From TMED27 sp964351195 (lineage in GTDB: Bacteria; Pseudomonadota; Alphaproteobacteria; Micavibrionales; Micavibrionaceae), in assembly GCA_964351195.1 (NCBI GenBank), contig CAYGNI010000012.1, positions 1-27,572 on the forward strand: a DNA stretch of 27,572 bases, read 5' to 3'. Of the stretch, positions 1-7,345 are shown one piece after another. The position numbers were made by a program, and so were the translations under genes. The stretch's first letter is position 1. Each line of letters opens with the position of its first letter. The notes beneath the pieces were generated by a model. It saw nothing but the letters and a program-made list of their open reading frames with translations, was not told where the DNA came from and ran no database searches.

Positions 1-2371
1 AGCGCTGCAGTGTTTTCAACGTACCTTCATGGATCACAACGTCATCACGCAGCAAACGTACACGCGCGCCGCGCTTAACCATACCAATAACAACCTCACA
101 ACCGGCGACTTTACCGACCTTAGAAACGTTGAAGACTTCCTTGATCTTCGCCTGACCCAGATATTCTTCACGCTCAACAGGTGCCAGAAGACCGGACAGA
201 ATAGCTTTCGCATCATCAATCACATCATAAATCACGTTGTAATAGCGAATATCGACGCCCTCGCGCGTTGCCAAATCTCGCGCCTGCGTATTGGCGCGTA
301 CGTTAAAGCCGATGATGATCCCGCCAGATGCATTCGCCAGCGTCACGTCAGATTCCGTAATCCCGCCAACACCGGTATGAAGGACCTGTACGTCAATGCC
401 TTCATTCTCTTCAACCATCTTATCCAAAGAACCGACGATAGCTTCAACAGAGCCATGTACGTCACCTTTGATGATAACGGGTAGGGCGGTCTTCTCGCCC
501 ATTTCACGGCGAAGAAGGATATCATCCATCGTCGTACGGCCTTTAACCGCTTTCGCCGCCGCCGCTTCTTTTTCTTTATCCTGACGGTATTCGGCGACTT
601 CACGCGCCTTACCTTCATCAGGCACCACATTCAACGGATCACCGGCATTCGGTGCAGCATTCAGACCCAGAATCTCAACAGGCTGCCCGGGAACAGCTTC
701 TTTTACGTTTTTGCCCTGATCGTTAACCAGCGCACGAACTTTACCGTATTCAGCGCCCGCAACGAAAACATGACCAACGCGCAACGTACCATTTTGAATC
801 AAAACTGTTGCGACCGCGCCGCGGCCCTTCTCAAGCTTGGATTCAACAATCACCCCCGATGCAGGGCGGTTAGGATTGGCCTTAAGCTCCAAAACTTCTG
901 CTTGAAGCAAAATAGCTTCTTCCAACTTATCAAGGTTTGTCTTGGCCTTGGCGGAGACTTCAATGCACTGTACGTCCCCAGAGAGGTCTTCAACCACAAT
1001 CTCATGCTGTAAAAGCTCTGTTTTAACCTTCATAGGATCAGCATTCGGCAAATCAATCTTGTTCACGGCGATAATGATCGGCACACCCGCCGCTTTCGCA
1101 TGATTAATCGCTTCAATCGTTTGCGGCATGACGCTGTCTTCGGCAGATACAACGATGACACAAATATCTGTTACATTCGCACCGCGTGCACGCATTTCGG
1201 TAAACGCCGCGTGACCGGGCGTATCCAAAAACGTAATCTTCTCGCCCGATGGCATGCTGACTTGATATGCGCCAATATGCTGCGTAATACCACCAGCCTC
1301 GCCGGACACAACATTCGTCTCACGCAAGGCATCCAGCAAAGATGTCTTACCATGGTCAACGTGACCCATAATCGTGACAACAGGCGGACGTGACACAAGA
1401 TCTTCTGGCTTGTCTTCATCGCCTTCAATTCCAATCTCAACATCGCCAGCCGTCACGCGTTTAATACGGTGACCAAATTCATCAATAATAAGCTCCGCCG
1501 TATCCGCATCGATAATTTCGGAACTCGTCGCCATTACGCCCATTTTCATCAACGCCTTGATCACGTCTTTGGTCGGCTCCGTCATACGGTTGGCCAGCTC
1601 TGACACCGTAATTGTTTCAGGCACGCGCACCTCACGAAAAACTTTTTGCGCGGGTTCTTTTGGTCCCTGGGCCGCAAGACGGGCTTTTTCGCGCGCGCGC
1701 TTTTGTGCGGCTAAAGACTGGCTGCGATCACGGTCATAATCGCGGTTTAAGGCCTGCGTAACAGTAATGCGTCCACCACGGCGATCCACCATAGTCTTGG
1801 GCGGGGCCTTCGGCGCAGCTTTCTTAAGCTTGTCGCGATAACTTTCTTCGTTTTCATCAGAACCGCCAAAACGGTCTTTCCGTCCAGTATGTGTATCGGG
1901 CCCGCGCGGCGTAAGCGGCGGCGCAGAATCCTGTACGTTTTTATTTTTTTCGCGCTCTTGCTCTTCAATGGCGCGCATTTCTTCTAATTCTTTTTCACGG
2001 GCCTGCGCAGCTTCATCTTTAACCTGCTGCTCTTCTTTTTTCTTATCTTCAATCGTGGTGCGGCGCTTGGGTAAAGCGGTTTTCTTTGCGCCATCGTCGG
2101 CCATGGCGCGCTGCAAAGCCTTGGCGCGCGCTTCGCGTTCTTGTGAGGAAAGACGCGATTCTTCCCCAGCATTTTCTGTAGGCTTGCTGGTTTGGGACGA
2201 CGCAGTAGAAGAGGGCATACGCTTACGGCGAACTTCAACGGCAACACCACCAGACGCAGGGCGCGCAGCAGGCGCACCTTTCAGGCTCAAAGTCCCGCCC
2301 AAACTGAGCGTTTTCTTCGGCTTGTCGTCTTTCTTTTCGCTGTCGTTATCTTTGTTTTTTGTTTCGCTCAT
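1..2371 (-). CDS. infB: translation initiation factor IF-2 (3' end beyond window)
   Basis: This is the GTPase that brings initiator tRNA to the 30S ribosome and promotes subunit joining. About 790 codons are present, and the reading frame is still open at base 1. Comparison with the usual IF-2 C-terminus suggests that only about the last 40 residues are missing. Residues 1-200 are charged and low in complexity (K/E/R/A-rich), as is usual for the IF-2 N-terminus. An IF2_N module (VFREVRVPETITVSELANRM) follows. The G domain shows the P-loop GHVDHGKT at residues 336-343, DTPGH at 383-387 and NKID at 437-440, and domains II-IV continue to the window edge. The start is ATG at 2371, with no strong Shine-Dalgarno ahead of it. 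It is the last gene of the rimP-nusA-infB group and is separated from nusA by an unusual 200-base spacer. Confidence 0.97.
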   Translation of the reverse strand, partial: MSETKNKDNDSEKKDDKPKKTLSLGGTLSLKGAPAARPASGGVAVEVRRKRMPSSTASSQTSKPTENAGEESRLSSQEREARAKALQRAMADDGAKKTALPKRRTTIEDKKKEEQQVKDEAAQAREKELEEMRAIEEQEREKNKNVQDSAPPLTPRGPDTHTGRKDRFGGSDENEESYRDKLKKAAPKAPPKTMVDRRGGRITVTQALNRDYDRDRSQSLAAQKRAREKARLAAQGPKEPAQKVFREVRVPETITVSELANRMTEPTKDVIKALMKMGVMATSSEIIDADTAELIIDEFGHRIKRVTAGDVEIGIEGDEDKPEDLVSRPPVVTIMGHVDHGKTSLLDALRETNVVSGEAGGITQHIGAYQVSMPSGEKITFLDTPGHAAFTEMRARGANVTDICVIVVSAEDSVMPQTIEAINHAKAAGVPIIIAVNKIDLPNADPMKVKTELLQHEIVVEDLSGDVQCIEVSAKAKTNLDKLEEAILLQAEVLELKANPNRPASGVIVESKLEKGRGAVATVLIQNGTLRVGHVFVAGAEYGKVRALVNDQGKNVKEAVPGQPVEILGLNAAPNAGDPLNVVPDEGKAREVAEYRQDKEKEAAAAKAVKGRTTMDDILLRREMGEKTALPVIIKGDVHGSVEAIVGSLDKMVEENEGIDVQVLHTGVGGITESDVTLANASGGIIIGFNVRANTQARDLATREGVDIRYYNVIYDVIDDAKAILSGLLAPVEREEYLGQAKIKEVFNVSKVGKVAGCEVVIGMVKRGARVRLLRDDVVIHEGTLKTLQR

Positions 2372-2571
2372 AGAGTCCACGCTGTTTTTAAAGTAAATGA
2401 GGTTATACACCCGCGAACCCGCAGGTGCAAAATGTTTATTAAAATTGAGAGCTTAGAGGATAAAGGTGAGAAGAACATACCAAAGGGTGCACATGAAGCT
2501 TTCATGCCCACAAAATCCTTCAGATCGCGATTGGTGCTCCAATCCTTAATTGTTCTTCTCCCTCCAACATT
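2372..2571 (-). promoter_or_regulatory. nusA-infB spacer: promoter plus two hairpins, no ylxR
   Basis: This 200-base spacer separates nusA from infB on the minus strand. Reading in the direction of transcription, it holds a perfect 6-bp hairpin (GATTGG-AGCA-CCAATC, 2529-2544) and then a CATGAA/TTCATG stem with a 3-base loop (2492-2506). A sigma70-like promoter follows, with -35 TTGCAC (2425-2430), a 17-base spacer and -10 TATAAC (2402-2407). The promoter spacer is itself part of an 8-bp stem (CACCTGCG/CGCGGGTG with one G-T pair). No open frame large enough for YlxR (about 90-100 residues) exists here. The promoter would allow infB to be expressed apart from nusA. Matches are by eye, and no activity is shown. 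Confidence 0.45.
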
Positions 2572-4158
2572 TTAGTTTGCTGCGGCCTGAGGTTCTTCAG
2601 GTGCTTCACCTGAATCCTCAGCCTCACCAGATATCTCTTCACCGGCATCTTCGGCTGCTTGCGCATCTTCGTCTTCGAACCAATGCGCACGCGCCGCCAT
2701 AATGACGTTGTTGGCTTCTTTTTCGGTCAATTGACCTTCACCAAGAAGTTCAACCAATTCATCACCGGCAAGATCCGCGAGGTCGTCAAGCGTTTTGATC
2801 CCTTGCTCACCGACCTTTATAATTTGCGCCGGAGTTAGCCCTTCAAAGGCCACTAAATCTTCTTTCAACCCAAGCTCGCTTTGCTTCTCAGCAAGTTCTT
2901 TCTGTTTGGCATCAAGATAGGTGAGTGCGCGGTTTTGAAGCTCCTGAGCAATTTCTTCTTCAAAACCTTCGATATGCGCCAGCTCATCAACAGGTGTTTC
3001 CGCAATTTCTTCAACGCGCGTGAAGCCTTCAGCCACCAACAGATGCGCAATAACATCATCCACGTCCAAAGCTTCAATAAACAGCGTAGAGCGTGTTTTG
3101 AACTCTTCGGCGCGGCGTTCTGATTCCTCCGCCTCCGTCAAAATATCAATATCCCAACCAGTCAACATAGAAGCCAAACGGACGTTTTGTCCGCGGCGGC
3201 CAATCGCAAGACTGAGTTGTTCATCAGGAACTACCACATCCATACGCTGCGTTTCTTCATCCAGAACAACTTTCGCCACTTCCGCAGGCTGCAAAGCATT
3301 CACAGTGAAGCTCGCCAGATCATCCGTCCATGGAATAATATCGATTTTCTCACCGCCAAGCTCGTTCACAACGGCTTGTACGCGTGATCCGCGCATACCC
3401 ACACAAGCCCCAACGGGGTCGATACCGCCGTCACGGGATTGTACAGAAATTTTCGCGCGGCTACCGGGATCGCGGGCCACTGCCTTGATCTCAATTACAC
3501 CGTCATAAATTTCCGGCACTTCCTGTGTGAACAATTTCGCCATAAATTCTGGGTGTGTACGCGAAAGGAAAATCTGTGGTCCACGCATCTCTTCACGGAC
3601 TTCATAGATAATCGCACGTACGCGGTCACCGTTCTTAAGGTGCTCACGCGGCAAAGCCTCATCACGGCGCAACAGCGCTTCGGCGCGGCCTTGAATATCG
3701 ATCGTCGCATTACCGTATTCCACGCGCTTCACAACGCCGTTAACAATCTCGCCTACGCGGTCTTTGAATTCTTGGTACTGGCGCGCACGCTCGGCTTCGC
3801 GCACTTTTTGCATGATAACCTGCTTGGCGGTCTGCGCTGCAATGCGGCCAAAGTCCAGAGGAGGGAGGTCGTCAATGAGGATATCACCAGGCTGCGCATC
3901 AGGCTTAATGCGCTTGGCTTGAGACGGCGTCATCTGCACCAGCTCGTTCTCAATCTCCGTACCTTCTTCAACGATTTCGCGGTAACGCTGAAGCGCGATA
4001 TCACCGTTCTTACGGTCGATTGTGGCGCGAATATCATGATCATGCCCGTATTTAGAGCGTCCGGCCTTTTGGATGGCTTCTTCCATAGCCTCCAAAACGA
4101 TCTCGCGATCGATATTCTTCTCTCTTGCAACGGTATCAGCGACTTGTAGCAGTTCCAT
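2572..4158 (-). CDS. nusA: transcription termination/antitermination protein NusA
   Basis: NusA binds RNA polymerase and modulates pausing, termination and antitermination. The 528 residues show the NusA N-terminal domain (about 1-125) and an S1 domain (about 135-200). Two KH domains follow (about 203-278 and 283-345), with VGMRGSRV near 253-260 and IGRRGQNVR at 319-327. The C-terminus has two helix-hairpin-helix acidic repeats (about 360-490) and ends in a strongly acidic tail. The start is ATG at 4158, only 14 bases after the rimP stop, so co-expression with rimP is likely. The two C-terminal repeats resemble the E. coli arrangement. NusA is known in enterobacteria to regulate its own operon, which is relevant to the terminator found ahead of rimP. 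Confidence 0.98.
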   Translation of the reverse strand: MELLQVADTVAREKNIDREIVLEAMEEAIQKAGRSKYGHDHDIRATIDRKNGDIALQRYREIVEEGTEIENELVQMTPSQAKRIKPDAQPGDILIDDLPPLDFGRIAAQTAKQVIMQKVREAERARQYQEFKDRVGEIVNGVVKRVEYGNATIDIQGRAEALLRRDEALPREHLKNGDRVRAIIYEVREEMRGPQIFLSRTHPEFMAKLFTQEVPEIYDGVIEIKAVARDPGSRAKISVQSRDGGIDPVGACVGMRGSRVQAVVNELGGEKIDIIPWTDDLASFTVNALQPAEVAKVVLDEETQRMDVVVPDEQLSLAIGRRGQNVRLASMLTGWDIDILTEAEESERRAEEFKTRSTLFIEALDVDDVIAHLLVAEGFTRVEEIAETPVDELAHIEGFEEEIAQELQNRALTYLDAKQKELAEKQSELGLKEDLVAFEGLTPAQIIKVGEQGIKTLDDLADLAGDELVELLGEGQLTEKEANNVIMAARAHWFEDEDAQAAEDAGEEISGEAEDSGEAPEEPQAAAN

Positions 4159-4172
4159 GTTTTTATCCTCTT

Positions 4173-4670
4173 TTATAGATTTGCTGTGGCTTTAATTAAA
4201 TCATCCGTCATGACCAGCTTGGCTTTGACGATCGTCTCAAATGAAATCTCCGCGATCCCCTGATCGGTTTTGATTTTAATAATGTCACCCTCTACGCTTT
4301 CGACAGGTCCGCGAAATTTACGCTGCCCGTTTTCGGCCGGTGTGTCGGTCTCAACTTTCACGTCGAACCCTGTGTAACGCTCATAATCCTGCAAAGTCAA
4401 TAGCATTCGGTCTATACCCGGTGAGCTGACTTCCAATCTGTAGGCACCCTTAATTGGGTCCTCGACATCCAAAACCGCGGAAACCGCGCGGCTGATCTTG
4501 GCGCAATCATCAACGCCCAGACGCTTTGTTGCCGGATCTTCGGCCATGATTTGCACAATTTGCGAACCACCTTCGCCAATCACCTTCACACAAAACGGCG
4601 AAAACCCAAGGTCTTCAATAACCGGATTAGTAATGTCTGCAATTTTGTTCTCAAGCGGTGAAAGCCGCAT
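4173..4670 (-). CDS. rimP: ribosome maturation factor RimP
   Basis: RimP is needed for assembly of the 30S subunit. The 165-residue protein has the two-domain RimP layout, with the family motif VSSPGIDR in the middle and an SH3-like C-terminal part (KFRGPVESVEGDIIKIKTD). I chose ATG 4670 because it is preceded by GAGGTAGGA, a good ribosome binding site. A longer frame opens at GTG 4718, but it would have to translate the intrinsic terminator at 4692-4719 and lacks its own binding site. It is the first gene of rimP-nusA-infB and has its own promoter just after trmB. Confidence 0.95.
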   Translation of the reverse strand: MRLSPLENKIADITNPVIEDLGFSPFCVKVIGEGGSQIVQIMAEDPATKRLGVDDCAKISRAVSAVLDVEDPIKGAYRLEVSSPGIDRMLLTLQDYERYTGFDVKVETDTPAENGQRKFRGPVESVEGDIIKIKTDQGIAEISFETIVKAKLVMTDDLIKATANL

Positions 4671-4691
4671 TCCTACCTCATTTTTTCCAAC

Positions 4692-4719
4692 AAAAAAGGC
4701 GGGTCGTTTCCGACCCACC
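4692..4719 (-). terminator. intrinsic terminator / attenuator in the rimP leader
   Basis: On the minus strand the sequence forms GGGTCG-GAAA-CGACCC. The stem is extended by a G-U and two G-C pairs to 9 bp, capped by a GNRA tetraloop and followed directly by six Ts (4692-4697). This is a textbook rho-independent terminator. It lies downstream of a promoter (4746-4774) and only about 22 bases before the rimP start, so it would cut short transcripts meant for rimP-nusA-infB unless read through. It could also serve as the end of the metK-trmB transcript. Confidence 0.85.
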
Positions 4720-4745
4720 CATTTTAAAACCTAGGATGTAATGAC

Positions 4746-4774
4746 TATATAGGAAGCTTTGCGCCGAAAAGCAA
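4746..4774 (-). promoter_or_regulatory. promoter for rimP-nusA-infB
   Basis: A sigma70-type promoter reads -35 TTGCTT (4769-4774), a 17-base spacer and -10 TATATA (4746-4751) on the minus strand. It sits immediately after the trmB stop (4776-4778). The predicted transcript start is near 4739, giving a leader of about 68 bases that contains the terminator hairpin. Confidence 0.6.
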
Positions 4775-4775
4775 G

Positions 4776-5483
4776 CTATTTTCGTACAAAATTCAAATAA
4801 ACCATACGGTCTGCACCTTTAGCCTTTTTGGTTTCATAAGCCGTATGAATCCACCCTTCAGGCACATCCCACCAATCTTTCGCTCGCCACGCGTCCCATT
4901 CAAATGCGTCATGCATCGAAGCTTGCGTCACCATCCATTCCGCGAGATACGGCACATCCGTGCTCATAATCAACGGCGCGCCGGGCTTTAAAATCCGCGC
5001 AAAACAATCCAGATTATCCTGATTAATAATTCTACGCTTGTGATGGCGCTTTTTATGCCACGGATCGGGGTTGAGCACATACATCCCATCAAGCGTGTTA
5101 TCTGCCAAAGAATTCGCCAAAAACATCGCATCCTCAGTAATCACGCGAATGCGTTCATGCGGCTCATCTTGAATATCTTTTAAAAACGCAGCCATTCCAT
5201 TGGCAAACGGCTCCGCGCCCAAATACCCGATATCGGGATTTTGGCGCATAAGCCCGCTCAAATGCTCCCCCGTGCCAAAGCCGATTTCAAACCAGCATTC
5301 ACTTACAGGAGCCCCAAAGAGGCCCTCGGGACTTAAGTCACCTTTTTCGGTTAAAAGCGCGTCCGAAATAGACAGCGCAGGCAAAAGCTTATCAAGCGCC
5401 TCTTGCCGGCTTTGATTAAGAGGACGGCCAACACGCCGCCCGTAAAATCGTCTTTCCTGAGGGTTTTTAAGGGAGTTATCCAA
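4776..5483 (-). CDS. trmB: tRNA (guanine-N7)-methyltransferase TrmB
   Basis: TrmB makes m7G46 in the variable loop of tRNAs using S-adenosylmethionine. Visible motifs are RRFYGRRVGRPL near the N-terminus, EIGFGTGEHL (SAM binding, about 66-75) and LNPDPWHKKRHHKRR (about 137-151, the family signature), with DVPYLAEWM later. The frame is open far upstream inside metK, but no ATG lies near the conserved N-terminus. TTG at 5483 gives 235 residues, close to E. coli TrmB (239), and overlaps the metK stop by 8 bases. I infer this start. The overlap with the gene for SAM synthetase couples the methyl-donor enzyme to a methyltransferase. Confidence 0.93.
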   Translation of the reverse strand: MDNSLKNPQERRFYGRRVGRPLNQSRQEALDKLLPALSISDALLTEKGDLSPEGLFGAPVSECWFEIGFGTGEHLSGLMRQNPDIGYLGAEPFANGMAAFLKDIQDEPHERIRVITEDAMFLANSLADNTLDGMYVLNPDPWHKKRHHKRRIINQDNLDCFARILKPGAPLIMSTDVPYLAEWMVTQASMHDAFEWDAWRAKDWWDVPEGWIHTAYETKKAKGADRMVYLNFVRK

Positions 5484-6702
5484 GAATCTTGCGTAAGTCT
5501 TCAACCAGGTCAGTCTTTTCCCATGAGAAACCACCATCCGCATCCGGCGTGCGCCCGAAATGCCCATAAGCCGCTGTGCGCTCATAAATTGGCTTATGAA
5601 GTCCCAAATGCTCGCGAATACCGCGTGGCGATAGATTAACCAGCTTGGATAATGCTTTAATAATTTCGCCTTCAGGTACTGTGCCTGTCCCATGTGTGTT
5701 CACATAGAACCCGAGCGGCTTGGACACGCCAATCGCGTAGGCCAGCTGAATCGTACACCCTTCGGCATACCCCGCTGCGACGACGTTCTTCGCAAGATAG
5801 CGCGCAGCATAAGCCGCGGAACGGTCAACCTTCGTCGGATCTTTTCCTGAAAACGCGCCGCCACCATGAGGCGCCGCGCCGCCATACGTATCAACAATGA
5901 TCTTGCGCCCCGTCAAACCGGCATCCCCAACAGGGCCACCAATCACAAAACGGCCAGTGGGGTTCACGTAAACCTCTTCTTCGGATGGCATAAAGCCTTC
6001 CGGCAAAACCTCTTCAATAAAAGGAATAACAGCCGCGCGGACATCATCATGGCTAAGCTCTTCACTGTGCTGCGTCGACACAACAACAGAAGTTGCGCGC
6101 ACGGGCTTATCATCGCGGTATTCCAATGTAACCTGAGACTTGGAATCAGGCTCAATGCCTTTTACCGCGCCGCTATGACGTGCCGCTGCCAAGGCACGCA
6201 AAATTTCATGCGAGTAATGAATAGCCGCGGGCATAAGCGCTTCAGTCTCAGTACACGCATAACCAAACATAATACCTTGGTCGCCTGCACCTTCTTCTTT
6301 ATCAAGACCTGTCCCTGCATCCACGCCCTGCGCAATATCTATAGATTGTTCATGAAGCAAAACTTCAACATCCGCCGTCTTCCAGTGGAAACCTTCTTGC
6401 TCATACCCGATCTCTTTAATCGCATTACGCGCGGCCGCTTCAATATCATCCTTTGTAATACTCTCTGGGCCACGAACTTCACCAGCCAAAACAACTTTAT
6501 CTGTCGTCACAAGCGTTTCACACGCCACGCGGCTTTGCGGATCAGCCGCCAAAAACAAATCACACACTGCATCAGAAATACGATCGCACACTTTATCAGG
6601 GTGTCCTTCGGAAACGGACTCACTGGTGAAAATATAATCTTTAAGGTCTTTGTTGGTGTTTTCTACGGGCATGATGGGCGCTTGGGCTAAAGGTTGGGAC
6701 AT
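5476..6702 (-). CDS. metK: S-adenosylmethionine synthetase
   Basis: MetK joins methionine and ATP to make S-adenosylmethionine. The protein carries SESVSEGHPDK, DAGTGLDKEEGAGDQGIMFG and GGAAPHGGGAFSGKDPTKVDR, which are the ATP, metal and phosphate binding motifs of the family. Two candidate ATGs exist, 6714 and 6702. I take 6702 (MSQPL) because GAG lies 8 bases before it, giving 408 residues; 6714 would add four. Conserved family sequence begins about 25 residues in, so the N-terminus is slightly longer than usual. A candidate promoter lies at 6748-6776. No SAM riboswitch that I can recognise precedes it. Confidence 0.97.
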   Translation of the reverse strand: MSQPLAQAPIMPVENTNKDLKDYIFTSESVSEGHPDKVCDRISDAVCDLFLAADPQSRVACETLVTTDKVVLAGEVRGPESITKDDIEAAARNAIKEIGYEQEGFHWKTADVEVLLHEQSIDIAQGVDAGTGLDKEEGAGDQGIMFGYACTETEALMPAAIHYSHEILRALAAARHSGAVKGIEPDSKSQVTLEYRDDKPVRATSVVVSTQHSEELSHDDVRAAVIPFIEEVLPEGFMPSEEEVYVNPTGRFVIGGPVGDAGLTGRKIIVDTYGGAAPHGGGAFSGKDPTKVDRSAAYAARYLAKNVVAAGYAEGCTIQLAYAIGVSKPLGFYVNTHGTGTVPEGEIIKALSKLVNLSPRGIREHLGLHKPIYERTAAYGHFGRTPDADGGFSWEKTDLVEDLRKILG

Positions 6703-6747
6703 GAATTTTCTCATATGTTATTAAACAAAAGGCAAGAATAAGCTGGC

Positions 6748-6776
6748 ACAGTAACCAGTGCTTAAAACGCTTTCAA
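6748..6776 (-). promoter_or_regulatory. candidate metK promoter
   Basis: The minus strand reads -35 TTGAAA (6771-6776), a 17-base spacer and a weak -10 TACTGT (6748-6753). Overlapping it are two mutually exclusive small stems, GCAC/GTGC and CTGG/CCAG. These could matter in the leader but are too short to interpret. Confidence 0.35.
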
Positions 6777-6797
6777 GCTAAAAGAGCACAGAAGAGA

Positions 6798-7232
6798 CTA
6801 GGAATCAGCCATAGTTTTGATAAACCGTAAAATTTCTTTACGCTTGGCAGGGTCTTCAATGGAATAATAAACACGAACAAGATCAATTGTTTCTTTCTTT
6901 TGCATGACATCGCCATCATTTTCAAACGCTTCTTGTCCATTATCCGCCATACCCTGGGCAGCGTAAGGCCCACGATCATTGCTACCTTGCGCAATTTGAT
7001 CGTAGAAATATGCCACAGGCACGTCCAGAATTTTACTGAACTGAAACAGGCGACCCGCACTGATGCGATTGACACCGCGCTCATATTTTTGAATTTGCTG
7101 AAACGTAATGCCAATCGCTTCGGCCAGCTTTTCTTGACTCAAGCCCATCAAAGACCGGCGAACACGCAAACGATTCCCGACGTGAACATCTACAGTATCG
7201 GGCGTGCCTTTTGTTTTTTTGGGTGGTGTCAT
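6798..7232 (-). CDS. Xre-family helix-turn-helix transcriptional regulator
   Basis: This is a small DNA-binding regulator of about 144 residues. The N-terminal half is a Xre/Cro helix-turn-helix: VGNRLRVRRSLMGLSQEKLAEAIGI then QQIQKYERGVNRIS, about residues 18-60. A C-terminal part of unknown role ends in KRKEILRFIKTMADS. This type of Xre protein beside metK and lnt is common in alphaproteobacteria; its targets are not evident here. The start is ATG 7232, with TTG 7238 as an alternative that has AGGA at better spacing. Its own upstream spacer holds a promoter-like site and the palindrome AGTATACT, where autoregulation would be plausible but is unproven. Confidence 0.92.
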   Translation of the reverse strand: MTPPKKTKGTPDTVDVHVGNRLRVRRSLMGLSQEKLAEAIGITFQQIQKYERGVNRISAGRLFQFSKILDVPVAYFYDQIAQGSNDRGPYAAQGMADNGQEAFENDGDVMQKKETIDLVRVYYSIEDPAKRKEILRFIKTMADS

Positions 7233-7311
7233 GCTCAAACTTTATTGTCCTAAGAAATTCAAAATATAGAAAATACTTACAAAGGATTACATGTGTATGC
7301 AACTACCCTTA

Positions 7312-7339
7312 AGTATACTATTCGCAGAAAAGCTCAAGA
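7312..7339 (-). promoter_or_regulatory. candidate promoter ahead of the Xre regulator
   Basis: The minus strand has -10 TATACT (7312-7317) and -35 TCTTGA (7334-7339) with a 16-base spacer, in the spacer between lnt and the regulator gene. The -10 lies inside the perfect palindrome AGTATACT. The match is moderate. Confidence 0.3.
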
Positions 7340-7345
7340 TGAATA

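Noticed and set aside
2520..2570. 16-residue minus-strand frame starting just after the nusA stop
   Set aside because: Too short, no family likeness and no clear ribosome binding site; considered as a leader peptide but nothing supports it.
3439..4149. 236-codon plus-strand frame opposite nusA
   Set aside because: Antisense shadow of a clearly coding nusA, with no recognisable domain.
5866..6690. 274-codon plus-strand frame opposite metK
   Set aside because: Antisense shadow of metK; long only because of codon bias on the coding strand.
6703..6797. SAM-responsive riboswitch upstream of metK
   Set aside because: I looked for the SAM-II and SAM/SAH patterns known from alphaproteobacteria; only short stems and a promoter-like site are present.
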